The notes: generated by a model not told the origin, from the letters alone. DNA of 64,000 nucleotides from Plutella xylostella (GCF_932276165.1 NC_063991.1:921001-985000), one strand, 5' to 3'. Positions 9,665-18,086 are shown, counted from the stretch's first letter. A program made the numbers and translations.

Positions 9665-10877
9665 TGTGACCGAGATGACTCAGAATCAGTATGACTTTAT
9701 CAAGCATGGATTTGCACTCTAAGAATTCTGATTTGATTGACCTTAGGACATTCAAGATTTGAAGCATCTCCATCACAGTTGGATCTGGTACTTGATTTAT
9801 GAATTTTGGGTGGTGCTGCTGTGGGGGCTGGAAATCATTGATTGAGGATTTTGACCCAGCCAGCCCAATTGAGTTAGACGCTACTTGCGCCCATGTGAAT
9901 TGGTTGGTGCTTGGGATACGAGGGCCCAGGGGTTTTTTTGTGTTTTGTGACTGAACCTTGTTACCTCGTAGGTTTTGGGTCCGGTTTAGGTACGCCTGGC
10001 GAGCAGGGCACAAGCGGTAGTTAGCTGCATGTTGATCTTTGCAGTTGCAACATTCTGGGAGTTCGTCGCGGTCTTTCTTGGAGCAGTCCTTTGACAGGTG
10101 GTTTCCGGTACACTTAATGCATCGTGGGGCCAGGTTGCAGTTCCTTGACGTATGACCAAAGTTTTGACATCTGTAGCATTGTGTTCCATGTTGATGTTTT
10201 GGTTTGAACTTCTCGATTTCAACTACGCAGCTGCAGATGAAGCGTGTTTTTTTGAATTTCGAGATATCAGTTTCGGTGGGGAATTGAACGAGAAACAGCG
10301 CGTTGGATGACTGGACAGATGATGCTGGGGTTCTTAATTTGGTGACTTTGCATCCAGGGAAGCCAAGGGATGCGAGTTCTTCTGGGAGGTCTTCTTCAAC
10401 ATTTGATGGAAGGCCACGAATAACGGCTTTAAAGGTTTTTTCATCCTTACGCGTAAATGTGTGAAAATCAGCTTTGTTCAACAGACCCTCTTTAATAGCC
10501 TGGTGACTAGTTGCAGAATAAGGATAAATAGCGACCTTGTTATTGGCTCGATACTTCAAATGAAGATTCTTTGCATAGCTTGAGACCAATTCTTGGATGG
10601 ATCTATGGGTCCAGTCAGGTTTTATGCTTAACACAATCGGGGGAATGCGGGAATTTTTCGGTTTTGTACTCACAGTTGTTCGAGAGTTCCCATCCAGTAT
10701 TTGGTCAGGCTGTAGGGTGTCGAAGCGGTTTGAGGTTGGAGCCGATGTCTTAATCTTTGGTGCCGCAGTAGCCAAGGCGGTGCGCTTCGGACTTTGCCAT
10801 TTTTCGGGATCGCCATCGGCTGGTCTCTTACTAGAGAGAGAGCCAGTTGACGAGGTCCTGATCAGGTAGTTTTCCAT
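9657..10877 (-). CDS. Jockey ORF1: gag-like nucleic-acid-binding protein, 406 aa
   Basis: An intact gag-like ORF starting MENYLIRTSSTGSLSS. A Ser/Pro-rich N-terminus is followed by the C2HC-associated domain (about 140-235: FKAVIRGLPSNVEEDLPEEL). Three zinc knuckles follow (about 238-295): CYRCQNFGHTSRNC, CIKCTGNHLSKDC and CCNCKDQHAANYRLC. This arrangement is typical of Jockey and related LINEs; the protein packages element RNA. It is encoded upstream of ORF2 on the same transcript. Confidence 0.92.
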   Translation of the reverse strand: MENYLIRTSSTGSLSSKRPADGDPEKWQSPKRTALATAAPKIKTSAPTSNRFDTLQPDQILDGNSRTTVSTKPKNSRIPPIVLSIKPDWTHRSIQELVSSYAKNLHLKYRANNKVAIYPYSATSHQAIKEGLLNKADFHTFTRKDEKTFKAVIRGLPSNVEEDLPEELASLGFPGCKVTKLRTPASSVQSSNALFLVQFPTETDISKFKKTRFICSCVVEIEKFKPKHQHGTQCYRCQNFGHTSRNCNLAPRCIKCTGNHLSKDCSKKDRDELPECCNCKDQHAANYRLCPARQAYLNRTQNLRGNKVQSQNTKKPLGPRIPSTNQFTWAQVASNSIGLAGSKSSINDFQPPQQHHPKFINQVPDPTVMEMLQILNVLRSIKSEFLECKSMLDKVILILSHLGHSV

Positions 10878-11042
10878 GATGCTAGTCGCGGTGGCGATTA
10901 TTATCGATAGTTGGTCGGTGATGAACGTTTCCCATCACTAGTTCTTCTTTTATGAGAGCGAAATATATTATGCGATAAGAAATGCGAGTGTTTGCTTCAA
11001 GCGTAAGCGAACGAATGAAGAGAATGAATTTTTGGCCTTACT

Positions 11043-11296
11043 AAGGCCAAAAGAAATGGTATATTTCAAGGAAAAGCTGAGGTTTAGCCTGGCAAGAAAG
11101 AGTAGAAATTAAAAGGGCCGCCACTTTCTGTATTACATGATCACAGATCATGGCCACCCAAGTAGTTTTCCATAGGCTTGAATAGGGCTGCCAGCCCAAA
11201 AAAAAAATCTGTTTCATTTCTACACTAACTTGCCAGGCTATAAGATGTCCTCAAATAAAAATGTATAATATTTTATGGCAACCTTAAAATTAAAAA
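11043..11296. other. Intron between E13 and E14, upstream remainder
   Basis: About 250 bp of AT-rich intron between the LINE and the CA-repeat cluster. No feature recognised. Confidence 0.5.
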
Positions 11297-11317
11297 AGTG
11301 TGTGTGTGTGTGTGTAC

Positions 11318-11370
11318 CTGTACGCGACGGGGTCGTAGGGGTGGAAGATGTTGAAGAGGCGCGGGCAGGT
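11318..11370 (-). pseudogene. Partial copy A of exon E13 (3' end plus donor)
   Basis: Carries the last 53 nt of E13 (minus strand CCTGCCCGCGCCTCTTC... to TACAG) with donor GTACAC. No acceptor AG borders its 5' end. It cannot act as an internal exon by itself. Confidence 0.85.
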
Positions 11371-11452
<82 letters not shown>

Positions 11453-11504
11453 CTGTAGGCGACGGGGTCGTAGGGGTGGAAGATGTTGAAGAGGCGCGGG
11501 CAGT
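11453..11504 (-). pseudogene. Partial copy B of exon E13 (3' end plus donor)
   Basis: Carries the last 52 nt of E13 with donor GTACAC. One difference from E13, GCG to GCC (both Ala). No acceptor AG borders its 5' end. Confidence 0.85.
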
Positions 11505-11525
11505 TGTGTGTGTGTGTGTGTGTAC

Positions 11526-11634
11526 CTGTACGCGACGGGGTCGTAGGGGTGGAAGATGTTGAAGAGGCGCGGGCAGGTCGGCAGCCGGAACTCCGGCCCG
11601 AGGTGCTCGACGCCGCGGATGCACTCGAACATGG
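11526..11634 (-). CDS. PAPLA1: Sec23ip/PAPLA1-like phospholipase, exon E13 (DDHD domain)
   Basis: Encodes (A)MFECIRGVEHLGPEFRLPTC, then PRLFNIFHPYDPVAYR. The acceptor is atcggcag, the donor gtacac. ALGSPIxMF...FNIxHPxDPVAYRxEP is the best conserved block of DDHD phospholipases. The last codon (AG|G, Arg) is completed by E14. The donor opens directly into a CA microsatellite. Confidence 0.95.
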
Positions 11635-11639
11635 CTGCC

Positions 11640-12019
11640 GATGTAAAAAAATGAAAATAAATTGCTGCCGATGCCGGTACCGGTATATAGGGTTTAATAG
11701 GAACATGTTAATATAAATATGGTGGAAATTTTGCAGTGACGTTTCCGGTTGTGGGTGAATATACTAACCAACTATCGTTGCCGACTTACTTTTGCCCCCT
11801 TACTCATAAAAAAGTAAGTAATAGGACGCTTTAGCTTTTGAACTGTTTTGTCCCTCTGTCACAGAAGACATTCAAAACTAAAAGTCGCATAACTTTCGAA
11901 CAGCTAAGCCGATTTTGACAAAATATGGCTAGGAACACTCGCGTTAACATTACCTATGATACAATTAAATATTAGTAGAAGCAGAGTACTAACTAGTACC
12001 AATAAATAAATAACATGTA
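11640..12019. other. Intron, no feature recognised
   Basis: AT-rich intron between E12 and E13. It includes a degenerate copy of the dispersed 'cgaacagctaagccgattttgac' type sequence (about 11880-11945), related to repeats at 39090-39250 and 48780-48900. Confidence 0.45.
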
Positions 12020-12160
12020 CATGGTGTTGCAAAAAGGATATACATAGTTACTAACTATTTAACTGCTTTTATCACGTATTTCCAAAACTCGTAGAACAAA
12101 AGTTGTTCAGAATGAGTCATCCCCTTTCGGCTTAGTATACCCTTTTTGCAACACCCTGTA
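12020..12160. repeat. MITE copy (GTGTTGCAAAAAGG family)
   Basis: Inverted ends GTGTTGCAAAAAGGATATAC / GTATACCCTTTTTGCAACAC. A second copy, about 80-85% alike by eye, lies at 12298-12434. The two flank a partial copy of exon E12. Confidence 0.7.
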
Positions 12161-12189
12161 TAACATGTATATTATTATTGTGGTCTGTA

Positions 12190-12290
12190 CTATAGGGCTC
12201 CCTAGAGCGTACAGCGCGGCGGGGCGGAACTTCAGCGCCGGGTACGTGATGCTGGGCGGGCCCGCGCCCGCGCCCCCCAGGAGGGTCTTG
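12190..12290 (-). pseudogene. Partial copy of exon E12, donor deleted
   Basis: Matches the last 101 nt of E12. Codon differences are five synonymous and one replacement (His to Lys). The minus sequence after CCTATAG lacks GTATG, so the donor is gone. The 5' end reads cacAAG|ACC, an AG in the phase of E12 but without a clear pyrimidine tract. Confidence 0.85.
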
Positions 12291-12297
12291 TGTATAC

Positions 12298-12434
12298 AGG
12301 GTGTTGCAAAAAGGATATACATACTAACTATTTAACAGCTTTTTTCGCAAATTGCCAAAACTCGTAGAACAAGAATTTTTCAGAATGCGTCACCTTCTTT
12401 CAGCTTAGTATACCCTATTTGCAACATCCTGTAT
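12298..12434. repeat. MITE copy (GTGTTGCAAAAAGG family)
   Basis: Second copy of the 12020-12160 element, flanking the E12 fragment on the other side. The pair and the fragment together look like a segmental duplication of E12 with its downstream intron. Confidence 0.7.
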
Positions 12435-12464
12435 AACACGTGTATATTATTATTTTGGTGTGTA

Positions 12465-12674
12465 CGGTGGCCTGCGCCTAAAAGTATACAGGCGAAGTTT
12501 TTAAAATAGCGACCTCAAGCTCACATGCTGCTCAAGCACATCCAAATAAACACCACTGCTACACACATCACACACAACACGTTTCGGATTTATAACAGAT
12601 GTAGCTGGTCCTTTCATCATCAGGGATTGCTATTTTAAAAACTCCGCCTGTATACTTTTAGGCGCAGGCCACCG
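12465..12674. mobile_element. MITE with long inverted repeats (CGGTGGCC family), TA duplication
   Basis: About 210 bp. The ends are about 45-bp inverted repeats starting CGGTGGCCTGCGCC and flanked by TA. A second copy lies at 45412-45622 inside the RTE element, where removing it restores an uninterrupted coding string. This defines the ends. Here it starts 7 nt inside the intron after E12. Confidence 0.85.
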
Positions 12675-12681
12675 TACATAC

Positions 12682-12802
12682 CTATAGGGCTCCCCAGTGC
12701 GTACAGCGCGGCGGGGCGGAAGTGCAGCGCCGGGTACGTGATGCTGGGCGGGCCCGCCCCGGCGCCGCCCAGGAGGGTCTTGGCAGGCGAGGTGGGCGAC
12801 GT
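12682..12802 (-). CDS. PAPLA1: Sec23ip/PAPLA1-like phospholipase, exon E12 (start of DDHD domain)
   Basis: Encodes TSPTSPAKTLLGGAGAGPPS, then ITYPALHFRPAALYALGSPI. The acceptor is tattccag, the donor gtatgt. It follows the GHSLGS exon directly. The short linker here leaves no room for a SAM domain, which vertebrate SEC23IP and DDHD2 have at this position. The last base joins E13 to give SPIAMF. Confidence 0.93.
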
Positions 12803-13005
12803 CTGGAATATTATGAAAGGGGGTTGTTGGAAAACCGTAAATTTTCTGATGCCAAATGGTGAATGGTGTGAAAATTCAGTAAATCACAGGTGTAAATAGA
12901 TGCAGACCATTCTTTTGGTATTATTTTTGATAATTAATAAAACCTATTAAAGCAAACCAAGGTACCTATTAAATTTTCTAAAGGAAATTTTATGGAAATC
13001 TGAAA

Positions 13006-13110
13006 GCCTAGCACGGGGTGCAAGACGCGCACGTCAAGACGTGACCAAAGTTTTCCGTCGCACTCGCTCTCGAAGCCGCGCGACGCGCATCTTGCGCCCG
13101 GTGCTAGGCC
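13006..13110. repeat. Palindromic MITE (CCTAGCAC...GTGCTAGG)
   Basis: Inverted ends GCCTAGCACGGGGTGCAAGA / TCTTGCGCCCGGTGCTAGGC around a GC-rich core. A related, incomplete copy lies at 61475-61620. Confidence 0.65.
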
Positions 13111-13210
13111 TTCTGGTTTGTTTTACGAATAATTCGGAATTACAAAACCCATGTATACAAAACAATCCTGCACAATTTACACAATAACTACAACAACCCA
13201 CAGCACTAAC

Positions 13211-13360
13211 CTCATCAACCTGATGGCACAGCAAGTCGTACAGAATGACGCTGCCGAGCGAATGTCCGCCTAGTGACACTCCGCCGGTGAAGCCGGGGTT
13301 TCGAGACTTGAACAACTCGTAGATGCGGTTGATCTCCTTGCACACCGTGTCTATTATTGT
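13211..13360 (-). CDS. PAPLA1: Sec23ip/PAPLA1-like phospholipase, exon E11 (catalytic serine)
   Basis: A 50-codon phase 0-0 exon: TIIDTVCKEINRIYELFKSR, then NPGFTGGVSLGGHSLGSVIL. The lipase nucleophile elbow G-H-S-L-G is intact; its serine is about residue 2215 in the full model. The acceptor is atcaacag and the donor gttagt. It encodes the heart of the phospholipase A1 active site, which hydrolyses the sn-1 ester of phospholipids such as phosphatidic acid. No partial copy of this exon was found. Confidence 0.96.
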
Positions 13361-13765
13361 CTGTTGATGGATAGAGAATATAGGGTGTTAATTACGTGGA
13401 TACAAATAACTTAATTGATGATCTACTGGTTAAACTTATGTAACAATTTTCTCCTTCGAATCCATAAGATTCCTGGTCATTTCTTGGGGAAATCAGAAAT
13501 AGCAATAGGTTATGATTATGGTATGATCTCACTTTACAGACAACCTCAGAAAGGTAACCTATAGCCAGTCATATATTGAAGCTACTGTGTGGCTCTCTCG
13601 AGTGGAACTTTTGAACAGTTTTCTCTAATTTCAGCTCAGCCTGACTAGCTAAATTGGAGCAGTAAGCTTGGATGTTGCAAAAGCTGAGATAGGCACTCAT
13701 TAAAAAGAAAAAGATACTAATATCTCGTTTCTATAGTAAAGCATGTCTCATGCACACGTACTGAC
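13361..13765. other. Intron, no feature recognised
   Basis: AT-rich intron between E10 and E11. No repeat or motif recognised. Confidence 0.45.
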
Positions 13766-13857
13766 CTGACAATACATAGGGCTCGTATAAAACAGCACAT
13801 CCAGCACGGTATCATTAGTGAACGAGCGCAGCCGCGGGATGGAGTCGAGCGTGATGC
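13766..13857 (-). pseudogene. Partial copy of exon E10 (3' half plus donor)
   Basis: Copies the last 92 nt of E10 and its donor (GTCAGT). Nine nucleotide differences are visible and all are synonymous. Its 5' end abuts 'gagtag', an AG in the wrong phase for exon E9, so simple inclusion would shift the frame. Confidence 0.88.
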
Positions 13858-14109
13858 TACTCGCTTACTATCAGCTAGTAATTTGGAAGATTGGCTAATA
13901 ATATCCACAGCGACCCCTACACGGGTTCGTTATCGACGTCGCTATCGAATCCGTCCGTATAGCAGCCGCTGCGACAAACTGGTTTAACTAGCGTTCCACC
14001 AATCACAGTGCTGTATTTATATCTATCGTGATATAGTGACATCTATCTGTACGGGGACTGTATTTATATCTATCGTGATATAGTGACGTTTATCGGTGAT
14101 AGCACTGAC

Positions 14110-14268
14110 CTGACAGTACATAGGGCTCGTATAAAACAGCACATCCAGCACAGTGTCATTCGTGAACGAGCGCAGACGCGGTATGGAGTCTAAAGTGATG
14201 CGAGCGAGGCGCCGGTCCACGCCGCTGTCGCCCGAGTGGAGGGTGGAGTGCCAGGATATGGGGAGCAC
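14110..14268 (-). CDS. PAPLA1: Sec23ip/PAPLA1-like phospholipase, exon E10
   Basis: A 53-codon phase 0-0 exon. It begins VLPISWHSTLHSGDSGVDRR and ends DVLFYTSPMYCQ. The acceptor is cccctcag, the donor gtcagt. The block LPxxWHS...GVDR...ITLxSIxRxRxFTNxTxxDxLFYxSPxYCQ is strongly conserved in the family, just before the catalytic exon. Confidence 0.95.
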
Positions 14269-14593
14269 CTGAGGGGATATACAAATATTTATTTAGTTGT
14301 TTGTTACATATGGAACGCAAGCCGTTTACACAACACACACCGATAACTTATTAATTGACTATTGTAAATTTCGTTGCGAAAACCATAAAAAACTTGGTTA
14401 AATACGCTCCGTTAACCCTTCATTGGATCCCATATCGTTTTTCAGCCTTGTAGTTTTAGGTTCATTTCTATGTTAACAGCTAATCAAATAAAAAAACTTG
14501 CATTATAAGTTTAGCGTGTGTATTAGTGTCAGAATGTAGTATTAGTTAGAGAGGTTACTTGATAAAACAAGTATAATAAAAATACATAAGTAC

Positions 14594-14679
14594 CTCAATA
14601 CGGCCGATGGTCCCATTCTCGTAGGAAGACCTGTAGTGACCCTGGATCAGCTGCATGCTGGTGGCTCTGAAGTCATCCA
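14594..14679 (-). CDS. PAPLA1: Sec23ip/PAPLA1-like phospholipase, exon E9
   Basis: Encodes (V)DDFRATSMQLIQGHYRSSYE, then NGTIGRIE. The acceptor is atccgcag, the donor gtactt. The first codon is split with E8 (G|TG), giving EEVVDDFRATS, the family motif that precedes the LPxxWHS block. Confidence 0.93.
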
Positions 14680-14825
14680 CTGCGGATAGATAAACAATTA
14701 TTAAAACCAAAAACATAATTATGAGACAAGAGGTGTCTATTGATTTGGACAAAGGTTATTTTCAGATTGAAAACGTGACATTTCATTGCATATTCATACT
14801 ATTTCTATGGTTTACAACAACAACA

Positions 14826-15045
14826 ACACACGCACTCACGCCTTGTACTAATGTACTCCCTTGCGGGGTAGGCAGAGGTGCATTGCTGCACCCACTTTTC
14901 GCCAGAGTGTTATGTTAGTCCCAATGTAATAGGGGGCGGGCCTATTGCCATTTTACGGGCACATCCAAGACCCGAGAACAAATACCTGTGTTTAAACAAA
15001 TATCTGCCCCATCCGGGAATCGAACCCGGGACCTATGGTTTACTG
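14826..15045 (-). mobile_element. tRNA-headed SINE (second family)
   Basis: On the minus strand a tRNA-like head ending GGTCCCGGGTTCGATTCCCG is followed by the body GGGGCAGATATTTGTTTAAA and a 3' end with GGTGCAGCAATGCACCTC. Sister copies: 28722-28985, 31828-32090 and the split copy 55863-55974/56483-56641. Confidence 0.78.
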
Positions 15046-15237
15046 GTCTAAAATATCACTGGAAAATACAAATTGGTCTTAATAAATGCATAAACGTGTA
15101 AAATCACAAACTGAAACTAGTTACTGAGTACTAGTGAAAATCATCATGTCACGTTTACCTAGACGACATAGTAGTTGTACGTAGAGATACCAACCCCCTT
15201 ATTCATAGAAAAGTGGCAAGTGAATAGTTTCACATAC

Positions 15238-15345
15238 CGACTTCCTCGACGCCCCGGAACCTCATGTCACAAGCCGAGCCCACGCCGTGGCACAGCAGCA
15301 GCAGGTGGTCGATGCTGGTCGGCTCGTCGTCCTGCAGCTCCGACT
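15238..15345 (-). pseudogene. Partial copy A of exon E8
   Basis: The last 108 nt of E8 with an intact donor (GTATGTG). Differences from E8: one Glu-to-Gln change and one synonymous change. The 5' end reads ctccagtag|TCGGAG, an AG in the phase of exon E7. Confidence 0.88.
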
Positions 15346-15605
15346 ACTGGAGATCACCTGTCGCGTCTACTTAGACGACATGGTGTGCTTTTAATAGAGG
15401 ACATGGTTCCTTACTAACCTTTAGGCAACATTTTAGTGATGCCTCTGTTTCTGCTTATTGAGGTATTTTGACGAGTGGAAGCTAAATGTAGTTGACACAA
15501 TTGATTTCTTTATAAAATGTGCGTTTTAAGGCGTTGTCGTCAGTTCTATTAGTTACTAAAGCACGATGTCGTATCTACCTAGACGATATAATATTCTTCA
15601 CATAC

Positions 15606-15713
15606 CGACTTCCTCAACGCCCCGGAACCTCATGTCACAAGCCGACCCCACGCCGTGGCACAGCAGCAGCAGGTGGTCGATGCTGGTCGGCTCGTCGTCC
15701 TCCAGCTCCGACT
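15606..15713 (-). pseudogene. Partial copy B of exon E8
   Basis: The last 108 nt of E8 with an intact donor (GTATGTG). One synonymous difference (Val codon GTC to GTT). Same 5' border as copy A. Confidence 0.88.
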
Positions 15714-15946
15714 ACTGGAGATCACTATGTCGCGTCTACTTAGACGACATGATGTGCTTATTATACTAGATGACATGGTTCTTTACTAACCTTTAGGCAA
15801 CCTTTTACTGATGCTGCTGTTTCTGCTTAGTAAGGAAAATTTACAGTTGGTAGCTAAATTTAGTTGACTATGATATTGATACTAAAGCACGATGTCCCGT
15901 CTACCTAGACGACATACTATACCTATACACCAACAGTATCACCTAC

Positions 15947-16054
15947 CGACTTCCTCAACGCCCCGGAACCTCATGTCACAAGCCGACCCCACGCCGTGGC
16001 ACAGCAGCAGCAGGTGGTCGATGCTGGTCGGCTCGTCGTCCTCCAGCTCCGACT
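15947..16054 (-). pseudogene. Partial copy C of exon E8
   Basis: The last 108 nt of E8 with donor GTAGGTG. One synonymous difference (GTC to GTT). Same 5' border (acctccagtag). Confidence 0.88.
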
Positions 16055-16338
16055 ACTGGAGGTCACCATGTCGCGTCTACTTAGACGACATGGTGTGCTT
16101 CTACTAGACGACATGGTTCCTTACTAACCTTTAGGCAACCTTTTACTGATGCTGCTGATTTTTCTTCATAAATTGTGCCTCTTAAGGCGTCGTCAATAGT
16201 ATCTACATACTAAGTGTTACAGTGCCAGATACCAAACGCTTAGAAAACGGGCGCATCGTGGACTGCTGCTGCCTACTGAAAGTCACGATGTCGCGTCTAC
16301 CTAGACGACATAATATTCTTATACTAAACACCACATAC

Positions 16339-16486
16339 CGACTTCCTCGACGCCCCGGAACCTCATGTCACAAGCCGACCCCACGCCGTGGCACAGCAGC
16401 AGCAGGTGGTCGATGCTGGTCGGCTCGTCGTCCTCCAGCTCCGACTCCTCGCAGCCGCGCCGCACCACGCGCGGGCGCGATGTGGA
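16339..16486 (-). CDS. PAPLA1: Sec23ip/PAPLA1-like phospholipase, exon E8
   Basis: Begins STSRPRVVRRGCEESELEDD and continues DHLLLLCHGVGSACDMRFRG, ending VEEV. The HGxG-type motif (CHGVGSACDMRFR) is the conserved lipase strand and oxyanion region at the start of the hydrolase core. The acceptor lies in a CAG run (cagcagcag), so NAGNAG choice could add Gln residues. The donor is gtatgt. The three fragments downstream lack its first 40 nt. Confidence 0.94.
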
Positions 16487-16621
16487 CTGCTGCTGGGGGT
16501 GTAAGGGGGCTTTCATTTTTAAGGTCTTGGGAATTGTGGAAAGTAGACAGCCAACGTTTATAATATTCATCTGCAGAAGATTGATAACTAAATGGAAGAT
16601 TAAACTACGCTACGTTTTTAA

Positions 16622-16739
16622 GGGTGACTTGCACCAAATATTTAAACGAAATTTAATCTATTGCTGTGTTGCTCATTCTCTCAAATCAAGAGAAGAGCAA
16701 TAGATTTTATTTAGTTTAAATGTGTGGTGCAAGTTACCC
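16622..16739. mobile_element. MITE, PIF/Harbinger-like
   Basis: A palindromic element of about 118 bp with ends GGGTGACTTGCACCA / TGGTGCAAGTTACCC. The left flank is TAA and the right flank TGA, taken as a decayed TAA duplication. It is related to the element at 34743-34878. Confidence 0.65.
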
Positions 16740-16744
16740 TGAAT

Positions 16745-17847
16745 ATAAATACGTTTGATGAAGAAATAAATAAATAGTCATAGTGGTGTAGGATGACTTT
16801 TAAGAGGCCTACATCAAACAGTAAACGTGTTGGCTAATTATTACTTTTCTCATATTAATGGACTAATGCATGAAAAGAACCCATGGGTGAATATGAGCCA
16901 TGGCCAAATCAACGCGTTTATTTTATTTGATAATAACGATTGTGAAAAATATTGCATAGATACATATGGATTTTATCATAATCGTCAGCTAACACGCGTC
17001 CACTGCTGGATATAGACCTTTACCAATACACAACACGACCTTCCTCATCTAGCCACTATAGCCTTTCCAAAGGTCCTTAGTTCAGCAGGTAGGTACTACA
17101 ATAAAAAAAATCAGCCTGGATTATATCTATAAATTTACAACACTCTGTATAACAGCTTGATTTGACCATGGCTTTTGGCTAGGATTTGTTTGTAAAAACT
17201 ATAATTAACTAACATTTTTATTCTTATTTCCTTCACCGGCCCCGTGCACAAACAATAGCAAGTGGTCAATCTTCGTCACTTCATTCCTTGCTATGCTAAT
17301 TTTGGATGGATTCCGGTACACTGTCTTGCTGAACAAGAAGTTCTTTGGGGAGAAATTAAAGTGAGGTTAGGGTTTGGGAAGTGGTTGGATGAGGAAGAGC
17401 GTGGATAAGTGTATTGGCAGAAGATTTCAGAGATATTACCGTTGCTATTATCTAAAATCCCATTATACTATCCGAATACCCTTCTCTATTCACAGTGTCA
17501 TCCTGATGAACTATTGTTCTAAAACTTAGAAAAATTCGAGAAAAAACGTGTCTGATACGTTCATAACACGGTCATGGTATGATACGTTGTAGTAGGGTAG
17601 CATCCTTAATGGTCGCCTGTTGGTGAGGTGACACACCACTGTAGGGATATTACCTTCTCGACTTTCCTTCTATCAAAAAAGTGACATCTGTCAAAAAACT
17701 TAAATCTGTAAAAAAGTGACATCTGTCAAAAGTGGCATATGTCAAAAAAGGTACATCTGTTAAATAGTTTTTAATTTTATCCATCCAAATTCCCTTCTCC
17801 ACTTCCAGAAATTCCTATCAATCGCCTTTCAATCGCTCTTGTCTCAC
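16745..17847. other. Intron between E7 and E8
   Basis: About 1.1 kb, mostly featureless. At 17678-17762 there is a short degenerate tandem array of GTGACATCTGTCAAAAA-like units. Confidence 0.5.
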
Positions 17848-17988
17848 CGCGGGCGTGGTCCACGCGTCGGCGGCGCCGGGCTGCAGGTGCGCCATCACGG
17901 CGGGCCCGTGCAGCACCACCAGCTCCCTGTTGGGCAGAGACAGGCGCCTGTGCCAGACTCCCGTCGTGGCCGCTAGGCGGTACTCTTC
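17848..17988 (-). CDS. PAPLA1: Sec23ip/PAPLA1-like phospholipase, exon E7
   Basis: A 47-codon phase 0-0 exon: EEYRLAATTGVWHRRLSLPN, then RELVVLHGPAVMAHLQP. The acceptor is cttccag, the donor gtgaga. The block EEYxxAxxxxxWHRRLxxPxxExxVxHxPxVxxxxQP is conserved between the WWE-like and lipase parts. Confidence 0.93.
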
Positions 17989-18086
17989 CTGGAAGGAGAG
18001 AATTTGAGGTTAGGTTATGAAGGAATAGGCTCTTTGGGGGAGTTTTACCAAACAACAAGACTAAATGACAGACGTTTGACAGGCAA

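Larger units (their letters stand above)
6403..11028 (-). mobile_element. Full-length Jockey-clade LINE, both ORFs open
   Basis: A 4,626-bp non-LTR retrotransposon flanked by a 14-bp perfect target duplication. On the minus strand the order is a 5' UTR of about 150 bp, ORF1 (gag-like), ORF2 (endonuclease plus reverse transcriptase, overlapping ORF1 by 8 nt), and a 3' UTR of about 550 bp. The 3' UTR has AATAAA and an AATC-type tail at 6403-6425. It sits in the intron between E13 and E14 in the same orientation as gene 1. Two open frames and the perfect duplication point to recent insertion and possible activity. Confidence 0.93.
11297..11525. repeat. TG/CA microsatellite with two partial copies of exon E13
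   Basis: Three TG runs (11297-11314, about 11370-11450, 11505-11523) alternate with two 52-53-bp copies of the 3' end of exon E13 (11318-11370 and 11453-11504) and then with E13 itself. In each copy the splice donor (GTAC on minus) is followed directly by the CA run. The longest run is about 40 dinucleotides. Confidence 0.9.
15130..16330. repeat. Tandem array: three E8 exon fragments between palindromes
   Basis: Three units of about 340-390 bp, then the true exon E8. Each unit holds a 108-bp copy of the 3' part of E8, with the near-palindrome ATGTCGCGTCTACYTAGACG on each side (seen near 15147, 15359, 15565, 15727, 15891, 16067 and 16288). The spacer begins TTCCTTACTAACCTTTAGGC. It is not CRISPR: the repeats are exon pieces and the spacers are themselves repeated. 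Confidence 0.9.

Noticed and set aside
11238..11706. Open frames of repeated Thr-His or Cys-Val across the TG run
   Set aside because: They are translations of a CA/TG microsatellite and of exon E13 in wrong frames.
15130..16486. CRISPR-like spacing of short repeats
   Set aside because: The repeats are E8 exon fragments and palindromes in an insect intron; the spacers are themselves repeated and no cas genes are present.
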